Part shown: piece by piece, positions 31,156 through 42,646 of the stretch
Layout of the letters: each line of letters starts with the position of its first letter
Position numbering within the stretch: the stretch's first letter is position 1
NCBI GenBank assembly: GCA_030268105.1
Contig: BSDZ01000010.1
Span: 2,952,001-3,016,000 of the forward strand
DNA length: 64,000 bases
Reading direction: 5' to 3'
DNA from: Volvox africanus
Lineage: Eukaryota; Chlorophyta; Chlorophyceae; Chlamydomonadales; Volvocaceae
Notes under the pieces: model-generated
Database searches by the model: none
Told to the model about the DNA's origin: nothing
The model's input: the letters and a program-made list of their open reading frames with translations, nothing else
Made by a program: the position numbers and the translations under genes

Positions 31156-34100
31156 AGGCCTTGGCGCATGCTCTTTCACGCTTCGATGCCTTTGATTTTC
31201 CTTCAAAGAGACTTATTATCGAACACGTTTCAGTGGAAGATAAGCGCGTGGAGGGGAGATGCCACGAGAGAGCTGTGCGTGTGGGGGCGTTGACGCGCGG
31301 CGGGCAGCAGCTGGGGCGCAGTCAGTTGGGGCTCAGCCATATAGGCGCTTGCCAGGAGCCTCTTTGTCCGACACCATGGATCCGGCGCGATCCATGCACC
31401 CAGCGCACTTGTGAAGCGGATGGAGCTTGCTGTGTCGTTGATTATGCAGTTTTATTCATAGTATATGCGCTGTATCCACAACGAGCTATGGGTAGCCGGA
31501 GATGAACCGTTCAAATAAATGCATGTTGGGCATTAGACTACGTGTGTATGAGGCCGAATGGCCGTGCCTATTTATACATTGATCAGGACGTATTCACATA
31601 CGGCTGGTAGAGGATGCCACGGCATGGGAACAGTGACATCCACGCCTGATGGCTGGTGCGTGCTCGTGCCTTCATGCGTATCTAATTTTTGGATGGGCTG
31701 CGGGCTGAACGTTTGTGTATGTTTGTGTATGATACGTTCACGTTCACTGTTTGAAAACTAGTTTGATAAGCCTCACCCCGCCGTTGGTATGGGCTATGGG
31801 TATGTGTTTATACCCCTTCACGTGATATGTTGATGATGAGCATGTGAACCATGCAGCTGTGTTGACTGCATTACCGAGCTACTAATGCAGCTGTGTAAAC
31901 ATTTTGCCGTATGCGTTAATTGCGTAGGCGTTTACTCAGACAGGAAGGGCGCAGAAAGCTGAAACATTATGATATCTTGTCACAGTGTAGGGGCTACGCA
32001 GCAAATATGGAATTATTGACGAGGGTCTGAGCTCAGGGTGTGCGTGGTTAAGAGAGTTACATGAAACACAAACAGAATTGTGGATGTACCAATCACGATA
32101 TAGTACAAAACATAGGTATCAGAGTCTGCCCAATTAAGGGTGATATCGAAAGACACCGAATATGAATTCAAAGCCCCATATATATGTTTCGTTCCAGGGA
32201 CAGGCAAAGTGTCCAAGGAAGCTCCCAAGGATCCTGGTTCGCATGACAGTGAGCATACAAGCATGGCTTGTTGCCCGTGGCCACCGGCATGAAGCCATGC
32301 CTGCGGCCGTGCGCCCCACCCAAGCTGAGACCTGTTATTGCGTCGTCCAACACCTCCGTCTACTGCCTCCCCTTGGTCCGTAGCCCTTCTGCCCGGTCGC
32401 CTGACAACTGCCGCACCCATTCACACCATCCCCGCACATGCAGCCTGTCTGGCGAGCTAAATAACGCATACTAGAATGGGGCATAACAAATTCACCACGC
32501 AACCAAATTTTGGCACGAAACAATCCAACAAACACGACGTGTTTTTTGTCCCGAGACACTCTGATTATGACTCCAGGGGGACACGTTGTGCTTAGGGCCT
32601 AACAAGAGTTCGTTGAGGGTAGCTCCGGGCAAAAAGAGACATGTATGGCTCCAGGGAACCACGTGAAACTTGATGAACAAACGAGGCTTACTGGGCCATA
32701 TCGTGACCCCCCTTAAATCACTGCTGGGACACTCCCGACGGCACGGACCAAGGGAGCTTTCGTTTATTTGCATGGAAATCATTAAACGGCTGCATACCCT
32801 CCTTCCACCAAATCCAATCCAGATCACGCACAGTATTATCAATGCCGCCCCTTGGGAGAATACATGATCCCCAGCTTAGCATGTGTACTCGGGTAACGGG
32901 GATAGTAGAAAGCAAAGCGGCACTGCTAGCTATTGAACAGCTCATTATGCATAGCCATATCACCCATGAAGCAGTGACATTGATACCCGGCGTCCACGAA
33001 AACCCACTAAGCCTCCATCCGCACACTTGCGCAGCCGAAGCTAGCACAAGTTGACAGCAAGCCGAGTGAAATTTCGACCCGCACAGACAGGCCAGCCCTT
33101 GAGGCCAAGCGCGCCAATCACCAGATGAGCAGATGCATAAAACCGCGCAAACTCAGATATCGCCAGAACTCCAGCCGGGTGCGCTCACCATGCAGCGATA
33201 ACTCCATTTCCCCCGTTCACCACCGCACAACGCATGCATGCACATGCCCCTTCCTGTCAGGACCCACCGCAACACAGTGAATTGACCGCCTGCCCGTGCA
33301 AGCGCATTTCTCTAAAGACAGCCCTATGTTCGGACTGCGCTACAGCTTGTAGGGCGCGCCTGGCGACTGCTGCTGGGCGGGAGGGCTGTACCAGCTCCAG
33401 ATATCTGGTGACTGCTGCTGAACCAGCCCTAGCTATCTGGTGACATGTACTTGGTGACCTGCGACGGACGCGCCAGTATAGGGACGGAAAGGCTGTGTTG
33501 AGCAGCAGTGAGGTCGCAAGCGGATCCTTACAATACCAAAGACATAGCGACTGTCCATGAAGGTAAAATGTAGCTCCGGCGGAGTGCGCCAGCACGGGAC
33601 TGGAGCATCTGGGTTGTATGTTGGACAAGCTGGATAGGGGTACAGGCTACACCGCGCGCAGCTGGGCTAGGGTATTTAGACGGAAACGTGGCGGGCAGGT
33701 GATAGCGACATGCGGAATAAGGGCAGAGCAGCGGCCGCGTTGAAATTTGCACTAGCAGGCTCGCTTTGCAGATGCTTGTTTACATCCGCGCACATGCAGC
33801 CGTTTTGCCTTTGTTTTCCTCACGTGATCCCTGACTTACTTACCCTTACAACAAAGGTCCATCCCTCCGCACCTTAATCAGAGATCCCAGGTCCCGTACC
33901 TGTGGGCTCGTCACTCTCCAAGGCTGTGCGTCCCTCGCTCATCACTTGACCAGGCGCTGTGTTGGTGAGGGCCTCGCTCGAGCAAGTCTCCGCAAAAAGT
34001 GAAGAAAACAGAAATCCCCTCAACAGTCTAGGACACGACCTCGCCACCAGCTTCTTGATTTCGGATCCAAGTTGCAAAATGCCACCGACACGCCTGATGC

Positions 34101-35547
34101 GTGGCTTTGAAGCGGTTGCGGCTTACCAATGGGAGAATAAGGTGCTAACTGGCGACAAATTCAAGGTTGGAGAGAGAGAAAAAGATGGAGAAGAAGAGAG
34201 TGGGGATAAGGCAGCTGGGCGGAGGGCGGGTGTGGGAGGGGGCAGGGCGGGGATTCAGCTTGGACGAGGGCTTGTTCGTTCGTTCTAGGGGTGCAAGCAC
34301 CATACCTTCGACCTAATAAGCACCACCATACGAAGCACTGTTCTCTGTACGAAAATGCTTTGCTCGCCAGCCAGCTTGACCGGCCCCTGCATGCCGCATC
34401 ATCTGCATAGGCTGTCTTTGGCATCGTAGACAAGAATACCACCAAAGCTGCGAACTTAAATTCAACAGGGCGACGGCCGCTGTTGGAATTCCACAAGCTC
34501 CGCCCAGGGTCTTCAGACTTCTGGAGTGCGGCGATCACAAACAGGTACGTCAGCGCGCTTACGCATGTACACAAGGACGGACCCAGAGGTCCCTGTTCGG
34601 ACCCCTGCACGGACTCGACAACTTGGTACCTGTCAAGGTGCTGCTGACGGTTGCGTGGCTGACATACGCATTTCATTTGTACAAGGCCTACCTGCAGGCA
34701 AAGAAACCGCGTTGCCACCCTGCGCAGTACCTCGGTGGCGTTGGTTTCCATAAAGACATTATCAGCAGCTGTTGCTCCTATACGTGCTCGTATTGATTGC
34801 TGTGTGATATGTATGTACCAGTTCAACAATTCAAGAACCCTATCTAGCATTCACTACTGCATTCACTACTGCAACGTAAAGTTCTCTCGATATGATGAAA
34901 TGTTTTAAGATTATAAGACGGTTGGTCGGTCATGTATCAAGGCCTACCGCGTCTGACTTCCTGCAATGGCAACTATGGAAACGCCTGGCCGTTGCACACA
35001 TATTCTTGATTCAGGGAACTAAAGAAAATAAGTTCGAGACGAAAAGGCAAATAAAATTGTTCGATGCTCTTACGAGCAAGCCCATCGGTGAAGCTGTCAC
35101 GTCGAGAAGCGCGATGGATCAACGGTGAACTGACAAGACTGTCGAAGCTCCCAGACCAACGATTTGATTGCATTTGCATAGTTGTGAGAACTAAATAAGG
35201 GTTAAGTGTATATGATTTTTTCGGGCAATCGTTCAATCCCTACCGTAATTGTTTTGCTATTGCTTCATAAACGCGTGAGTGCAGCGGTTGACCAAGGAAT
35301 CGGGGAGGTCAAACTCATCAAAATCCACATCTACCAGCAGGCACCTAAAACACACACATTTAAAGTCCGTTGCTGCAACTTGCATGGTATGAAAGGTTAC
35401 AACGTATCCCAAATTTCTCGTTTCTACCTTTCCAATGTCCTGTTCCTGTCCTCTCGTGCGACTTAAAGACGTGCGTCTTGACGACCGCCTGGCCGCCCCA
35501 ACGTCCGCCACCCACTTTCATCAAAGTATGGCATCTACGTATGTATC
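31156..35547. repeat. Tandem unit 7: C-long + X body (contains the unoccupied retrotransposon site)
   Basis: X body with the AATGTCCTGTTCC end variant. Near 34435-34450 it reads AGAATACCACCAAAGC, as in Z units, instead of the longer ACTGCGAATTT form of units 1, 4 and 5, so unit 7 is closer to the ancestor of Z. The G-run begins at 34217 and the 135-codon minus ORF is at 32013-32420. No recognised gene. About 4.4 kb. Confidence 0.9.
35448..35452. other. Unoccupied target site of the retrotransposon
   Basis: Single GTCCT in the context TTCCTGTCCTCTCGTGCG, identical to both flanks of the element at 20585/28057 once the element and one GTCCT are removed. It proves the insertion polarity and boundaries by internal comparison. 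Confidence 0.95.
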
Positions 35548-36742
35548 AGGCCTTGGAGCATGCTCTTTCACGCTTCGATGCCTTTGATTTTCCTTCAAAG
35601 AGACTTATTATCGAACACGTTTCACTGGAAGAACGAGCTATGGGTAGCCGGAGATGAACCGTTCAAATAAATGCATGTTGGGCATTAGACTACGTGTGTA
35701 TGAGGCCGAATGGCCGTGTCTAATTTGTGGATGGGCTGCGGGCTGAACGTTTGTGTATGTTTGTGTATGATACGTTCACGTTCACTGTTTGAAAACTAGT
35801 TTGATAAGCCTCACCCCGCCGTTGGTATGGGCTATGGGTATGTGTTTATACCCCTTCACGTGATATGTTGATGACGAGCATGTGAACCATGCAGCTGTGT
35901 TGACTGCATTACCGAGCTACTAGAGCTGTGTAAGCATCTTGCCGTATCCGATAATTGCGTAGGCGTGTACTCAGACAGGAAGGGCGCAGAAAGCTGAAAC
36001 ATTATGATATCTTGTCACACTGTAGGGGCTACGCAGCAAATATGGAATTATTGACGAGGGTCTGAGCTCAGGGTGTGCGTGGTTAAGAAAATTACATGAA
36101 ACACAAACAGAATTGTGGATGTACCAATCACGATATAGTACAAAACATAGGTATCAGAGTCTGCCCAATTAAGGGTGGTATCGAAAGACACCGAATATGA
36201 ATTCAAAGCCCCATATATATGTTTCGTTCCAGGGACAGGCAAAGTGTCCAAGGAAGCTCCCAAGGATCCTGGATCGCGTGTTTCTGGGGTCCTAACCCTC
36301 CATGTGGTGGGGTTTCTTTACCTCGCACCCATTACTCCTCCATTGCACAGACAGGGACAATCAAGACGTCCCGGCCAAAGCCACTCCGGCGGCTAAGGCC
36401 CCCCCTTTGTCCCAGCCAAAGCCGCTCCGGCAGTTAAAGCCCGCTTCTTTTTGCCACTCGTTACACAAGCAAAGGACAATACGTCCCAGCCACAGCCGCC
36501 CTGGAGGCAGAGCGCCCGACCAGTCCACACCAGGGCATTAAATCTGCGTGGAAAGGGTTTGTTAGTCAGTAAGGACATGTCTAATTATTATCGTAAGAAC
36601 TGGGCGACACAATCAAACAGGCAGGCCAAGTCCCACACTTACCTTCTGATGACTAACATGAAGCCCTGATAAGATGCATGCAATCCCCCCTTGGTTTCCC
36701 TTGCTCCACCCCTCACTCCTCATATGCCTTCGGCATGCGCAT

Positions 36743-37789
36743 CTAGTTGTTGTTCTCAAGTCTGCTATATGAGACTTGCAAGTGTTCGAAGGCTTTGAAG
36801 GCCAACGCCCTGTGTTGCCCACCGAGCAGGTGACGGTGTGGGTTCACCTGCCACCTGAGCCTGTCGTACACAGCCTTCCGTCCCTGGGTTTTGAGCTTCT
36901 CCGGAGTAAGCTGGAAGATGAGACGGTCGCCAAGTGCCTCATCTTCCAGTTTGCTAAGTGTGATCGCCCACTCAACCACATCCGCATTTGTAAGCCCCTC
37001 AGTGGGTATGACGACATGGCTCACGTGCCGCAACCCGTTATCTGCACTTTGGGTATCCCCGCTTTCAGCCACGTCCCTCTCGTGGCACACCACATTATCC
37101 GCACTTTGGGTATCTCCGCTTTCGGCCATGTGCCTCTCGTGGCACACCACATTATCCGCACTTTGGGTATCTCCGCTTTCGGCCACCTCCCGCTGGTGGC
37201 ACACCACGTTATCTGCACTTTGGGTATCTCCGCTTTCAGCCACCTCCCGCTCGTGGCACACCACGTTATCTGCACTTTGGGTATCTCCGCTTTCGGCCAT
37301 GTGCCTTTCGTTGCACACCAACTTATCCGCACTTTGGGTATCTCCGCTTTCAGCCACGTCCCTCTCGTGGCACACCACGTTATCCGCACTTTGGGTATCT
37401 CCGCTTTCGGCCACGTGCCTCTCGTGGCACACCACGTTATCTGCACTTTGGGTATCTCCACTTTCGGCCACGTCCCGCTCGTGGCACACCACATTATCCG
37501 CACTTTGGGTATCTCCGCTTTCGGCCACGTGCCTCTCGTAGTTAACCTCTTTGGTATCACTCTCATTATTGCCGATATGGACCACTGGCACCTCGTGGTC
37601 GATTTTGCTCTCGATGCTCTGCGCATCCTGGTGTTGGAACATAGACACCTCATAGTCAAACCCATCACTTTTGGTCCCATATTTCCAGGACTGAACTTCT
37701 TGGTCAGGCTCACTGACGTCTGCCTCGCTGGGTATCTCCATAGGAACGACTGTCTGAGAACCCATAATCCAGCCAGATATTTGCTGCAT
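36743..37789 (-). CDS. Hypothetical repeat protein, 9 repeats, J-like C-terminus (Y copy 4)
   Basis: 348 codons. Compared with the other copies, the C-terminal region has Val-to-Ala, Ala-to-Thr and Phe-to-Leu changes and the N-terminal region a Val-to-Met change. Two of the changes upstream of the J-like segment are silent on the opposite strand (36776-37918), which weakens the case for minus-strand coding. Confidence 0.37.
   Translation of the reverse strand: MQQISGWIMGSQTVVPMEIPSEADVSEPDQEVQSWKYGTKSDGFDYEVSMFQHQDAQSIESKIDHEVPVVHIGNNESDTKEVNYERHVAESGDTQSADNVVCHERDVAESGDTQSADNVVCHERHVAESGDTQSADNVVCHERDVAESGDTQSADKLVCNERHMAESGDTQSADNVVCHEREVAESGDTQSADNVVCHQREVAESGDTQSADNVVCHERHMAESGDTQSADNVVCHERDVAESGDTQSADNGLRHVSHVVIPTEGLTNADVVEWAITLSKLEDEALGDRLIFQLTPEKLKTQGRKAVYDRLRWQVNPHRHLLGGQHRALAFKAFEHLQVSYSRLENNN
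37037..37539. repeat. 57-bp minisatellite, about 8.8 copies (Y copy 4)
   Basis: Same core unit; variant order differs from the other three arrays, although the first two and last units are conserved. Confidence 0.95.
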
Positions 37790-40700
37790 GGACGGCAACC
37801 TAAGTTGCCAGCACAGCACCTTCGGCTGCAGATGCACCGCGGTCGAAGAGAGAAATATGGTCCTGCGGCAATGGGCGAAAAATTAATTTTCTGTGACTTA
37901 AAATGGTTCAGGCTTTGACCTTGACCGTGAGGCGGCGGCGGCATCCCAATCACATACAGCTACAACGCAAGGAAAGCTGCCCATATAGTTAATTTTAAAT
38001 TAAGCTTAGCAAAGACATCGGTGGAGTCAGCCATGAAAATTGGAAAAGGCTCGAGCGTACCTTGGGTAGAAGACCTCGAAGCATGTCCGCGCCAGGTAGA
38101 AGATGCCACTGAGCATGGCTTTTAGGACGGGCCTAGCGACACAGCTCATGGTATCTGAATCCACGCAAACAAGCAAGCCTATCCAAAGACCAGGTGTGCT
38201 TGCAGCTTAAGGCCGCGGTGTGCGTATGTTGAAAGTCAGGTTCGATAGAGATAGAGTGTGCAGAGCAGGTAGCAGTAAACAACGTTGCATTTAAAACGCT
38301 GTAGTGAGAAAATGCGCACTGAACGGCCTAAGTAGCAAAAGTTTGATGAAAGTACGGCGGAGAGTGTACCTCCATCATAATCTGCCCTGCCAGGGGCTTC
38401 TTTACATATGTGAGAAATTTTGAGGTATTTCGTTGCTTAGGGAAAGCTTTCAATCAATCCACGGTTATGATGGCACAGGGAAGTTATGTGCATTCAGTAC
38501 TAAGCTGGAACCACGGCCAGTAGCGTCTGTGGACGACGCGAAGTTGAACCTCTCTTTCCTAGGATAGAATTTGCAGCTCTCAGCGTTTTATTATGGAATT
38601 ATGAGGCCTTGGCGCATGCTCTTTCACGCTTCGATGCCTTTGATTTTCCTTCAAAGAGACTTATTATCGAACACGTTTCAGTGGAAGATAAGCGCGTGGA
38701 GGGGAGATGCCACGAGAGAGCTGTGCGTGTGGGGGCGTTGACGCGCGGCGGGCAGCAGCTGGGGCGCAGTCAGTTGGGGCTCAGCCATATAGGCGCTTGC
38801 CAGGAGCCTCTTTGTCCGACACCATGGATCCGGCGCGATCCATGCACCCAGCGCACTTGTGAAGCGGATGGAGCTTGCTGTGTCGTTGATTATGCAGTTT
38901 TATTCATAGTATATGCGCTGTATCCACAACGAGCTATGGGTAGCCGGAGATGAACCGTTCAAATAAATGCATGTTGGGCATTAGACTACGTGTGTATGAG
39001 GCCGAATGGCCGTGCCTATTTATACATTGATCAGGACGTATTCACATACGGCTGGTAGAGGATGCCACGGCATGGGAACAGTGACATCCACGCCTGATGG
39101 CTGGTGCGTGCTCGTGCCTTCATGCGTATCTAATTTTTGGATGGGCTGCGGGCTGAACGTTTGTGTATGTTTGTGTATGATACGTTCACGTTCACTGTTT
39201 GAAAACTAGTTTGATAAGCCTCACCCCGCCGTTGGTATGGGCTATGGGTATGTGTTTATACCCCTTCACGTGATATGTTGATGATGAGCATGTGAACCAT
39301 GCAGCTGTGTTGACTGCATTACCGAGCTACTAATGCAGCTGTGTAAACATTTTGCCGTATGCGTTAATTGCGTAGGCGTTTACTCAGACAGGAAGGGCGC
39401 AGAAAGCTGAAACATTATGATATCTTGTCACAGTGTAGGGGCTACGCAGCAAATATGGAATTATTGACGAGGGTCTGAGCTCAGGGTGTGCGTGGTTAAG
39501 AAAATTACATGAAACACAAACAGAATTGTGGATGTACCAATCACGATATAGTACAAAACATAGGTATCAGAGTCTGCCCAATTAAGGGTGATATCGAAAG
39601 ACACCGAATATGAATTCAAAGCCCCATATATATGTTTCGTTCCAGGGACAGGCAAAGTGTCCAAGGAAGCTCCCAAGGATCCTGGTTCGCATGACAGTGA
39701 GCATACAAGCATGGCTTGTTGCCCGTGGCCACCGGCATGAAGCCATGCCTGCGGCCGTGCGCCCCACCCAAGCTGAGACCTGTTATTGCGTCGTCCAACA
39801 CCTCCGTCTACTGCCTCCCCTTGGTCCGTAGCCCTTCTGCCCGGTCGCCTGACAACTGCCGCACCCATTCACACCATCCCCGCACATGCAGCCTGTCTGG
39901 CGAGCTAAATAACGCATACTAGAATGGGGCATAACAAATTCACCACGCAACCAAATTTTGGCACGAAACAATCCAACAAACACGACGTGTTTTTTGTCCC
40001 GAGACACTCTGATTATGACTCCAGGGGGACACGTTGTGCTTAGGGCCTAACAAGAGTTCGTTGAGGGTAGCTCCGGGCAAAAAGAGACATGTATGGCTCC
40101 AGGGAACCACGTGAAACTTGATGAACAAACGAGGCTTACTGGGCCATATCGTGACCCCCCTTAAATCACTGCTGGGACACTCCCGACGGCACGGACCAAG
40201 GGAGCTTTCGTTTATTTGCATGGAAATCATTAAACGGCTGCATACCCTCCTTCCACCAAATCCAATCCAGATCACGCACAGTATTATCAATGCCGCCCCT
40301 TGGGAGAATACATGATCCCCAGCTTAGCATGTGTACTCGGGTAACGGGGATAGTAGAAAGCAAAGCGGCACTGCTAGCTATTGAACAGCTCATTATGCAT
40401 AGCCATATCACCCATGAAGCAGTGACATTGATACCCGGCGTCCACGAAAACCCACTAAGCCTCCATCCGCACACTTGCGCAGCCGAAGCTAGCACAAGTT
40501 GACAGCAAGCCGAGTGAAATTTCGACCCGCACAGACAGGCCAGCCCTTGAGGCCAAGCGCGCCAATCACCAGATGAGCAGATGCATAAAACCGCGCAAAC
40601 TCAGATATCGCCAGAACTCCAGCCGGGTGCGCTCACCATGCAGCGATAACTCCATTTCCCCCGTTCACCACCGCACAACGCATGCATGCACATGCCCCTT

Positions 40701-42188
40701 CCTGTCAGGACCCACCGCAACACAGTGAATTGACCGCCTGCCCGTGCAAGCGCATTTCTCTAAAGACAGCCCTATGTTCGGACTGCGCTACAGCTTGTAG
40801 GGCGCGCCTGGCGACTGCTGCTGGGCGGGAGGGCTGTACCAGCTCCAGATATCTGGTGACTGCTGCTGAACCAGCCCTAGCTATCTGGTGACATGTACTT
40901 GGTGACCTGCGACGGACGCGCCAGTATAGGGACGGAAAGGCTGTGTTGAGCAGCAGTGAGGTCGCAAGCGGATCCTTACAATACCAAAGACATAGCGACT
41001 GTCCATGAAGGTAAAATGTAGCTCCGGCGGAGTGCGCCAGCACGGGACTGGAGCATCTGGGTTGTATGTTGGACAAGCTGGATAGGGGTACAGGCTACAC
41101 CGCGCGCAGCTGGGCTAGGGTATTTAGACGGAAACGTGGCGGGCAGGTGATAGCGACATGCGGAATAAGGGCAGAGCAGCGGCCGCGTTGAAATTTGCAC
41201 TAGCAGGCTCGCTTTGCAGATGCTTGTTTACATCCGCGCACATGCAGCCGTTTTGCCTTTGTTTTCCTCACGTGATCCCTGACTTACTTACCCTTACAAC
41301 AAAGGTCCATCCCTCCGCACCTTAATCAGAGATCCCAGGTCCCGTACCTGTGGGCTCGCCACTCTCCAAGGCTGTGCGTCCCTCGCTCATCACTTGACCA
41401 GGCGCTGTGTTGGTGAGGGCCTCGCTCGAGCAAGTCTCCGCAAAAAGTGAAGAAAACAGAAATCCCCTCAACAGTCTAGGACACGACCTCGCCACCAGCT
41501 TCTTGATTTCGGATCCAAGTTGCAAAATGCCACCGACACGCCTGATGCGTGGCTTTGAAGCGGTTGCGGCTTACCAATGGGAGAATAAGGTGCTAACTGG
41601 CGACAAATTCAAGGTTGGAGAGAGAGAAAAAGATGGAGAAGAAGAGAGTGGGGATAAGGCAGATGGGCGGAGGGCGGGTGTGGGAGGGGGCAGGGCGGGG
41701 ATTCAGCTTGGACGAGGGCTTGTTCGTTCGTTCTAGGGGTGCAAGCACCATACCTTCGACCTAATAAGCACCACCATACGAAGCACTGTTCTCTGTACGA
41801 AAATGCTTTGCTCGCCAGCCAGCTTGACCGGCCCCTGCATACCGCATCATCTGCATAGGCTGTCTTTGGCATCGTCGACAAGAATACCACCAAAGCTGCG
41901 AATTTAAATTCAACAGGGCGACGGCCGCTGTTGAAATTCCACAAGCTCCGCCCAGGGTCTTCAGACTTCTAGAGTGCGGCGATCACAAACAGGTACGTCA
42001 GCGCGCTTACGCATGTACACACGGACGGACCCAGAGGTCCCTGTTCGGACCCCTGCACGGACTCGACAACTTGGTACCTGTCAAGGTGCTGCTTACGGTT
42101 GCGTGGCTGACATACGCATTTCATTTGTACAAGGCCTACGTGCAGGCAAAGATATCGCGTTGCCACCCCTCGCAGTACATCGGTGGCC

Positions 42189-42332
42189 ATCTCCGCTTTC
42201 GGCCACGTGCCTCTCGTGGCACACCACGTTATCTGCACTTTGGGTATCTCCGCTTTCGGCCACCTCCCGCTCGTGGCACACCACGTTATCAGCACTTTGG
42301 GTATCTCCGCTTTCAGCCACGTGCCTCTCGTG
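42189..42332. repeat. Short 57-bp minisatellite in Z junction, about 2.5 copies
   Basis: Two and a half units of the Y minisatellite, flanked on the left by X sequence (ending CGGTGGC) and on the right by ACCTCTCTGCATTG filler not seen elsewhere except at Z junctions. Copies lie at 45545-45688, 48901-49044, 52249-52392, 55597-55740, 58945-59088 and 62293-62436. Confidence 0.92.
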
Positions 42333-42407
42333 ACCTCTCTGCATTGTACATCCACGACATTCTACGCCTAATGCAGCTGTGTAAACATCTTGCCGTATCC
42401 GATAATT
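42333..42407. other. Filler and displaced C fragment at the Z junction
   Basis: Bases 42333-42369 match nothing else in the window that I can see outside the Z copies. Bases 42370-42407 (ATGCAGCTGTGTAAACATC and onward) repeat a piece of segment C that also occurs in its normal place about 300 bases downstream. The Y tail resumes at 42408 (GCGGCATCTC). Confidence 0.75.
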
Positions 42408-42646
42408 GGCGGCATCTCAATCACATACAGCTACAACGCAAGGAAAGCTGCCCATATAGTTAATTTTAAATTAAGCTTTGCAAAGACATCGGTGGAGTCA
42501 GCCATGAAAATTGGAAAAGGCTCGAGCGTACCTTGGGTAGAAGACCTCGAAGCATGTCCGCGCCAGGTAGAAGATGCCACTGAGCATGGCTTTTAGGACG
42601 GGCCTAGCGACACAGCTCATGGTATCTGAATCCACGCAAACAAGCA

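Larger units (their letters stand above)
35548..38603. repeat. Tandem unit 8: C-short (with 121-bp deletion) + Y body
   Basis: Shares the TCTA-flanked deletion with unit 6 and two GC-rich 37-bp repeats. Near 36111 it carries GAATTGTGGATGTACC, otherwise typical of X units, inside a C that precedes a Y body, so a short exchange or conversion tract is likely there. The tail has no recognisable gene. About 3.1 kb. Confidence 0.9.
38604..42646. repeat. Tandem unit 9: C-long + X body that switches to Z type
   Basis: The left part matches X units (for example GACTTACTTACC near 41281 and CTTAATCAG near 41319). From about 41359 (CTCGCCACTC) it carries Z-type variants, including GCAGATGGGCGG near 41660. 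At about 42186 the X body is cut and joined to minisatellite (42189-42332), filler (42333-42369), a displaced C fragment (about 42370-42407) and a Y tail (from 42408). This is the transition unit from X to Z. The 135-codon minus ORF is at 39461-39868. About 4.0 kb. Confidence 0.88.
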
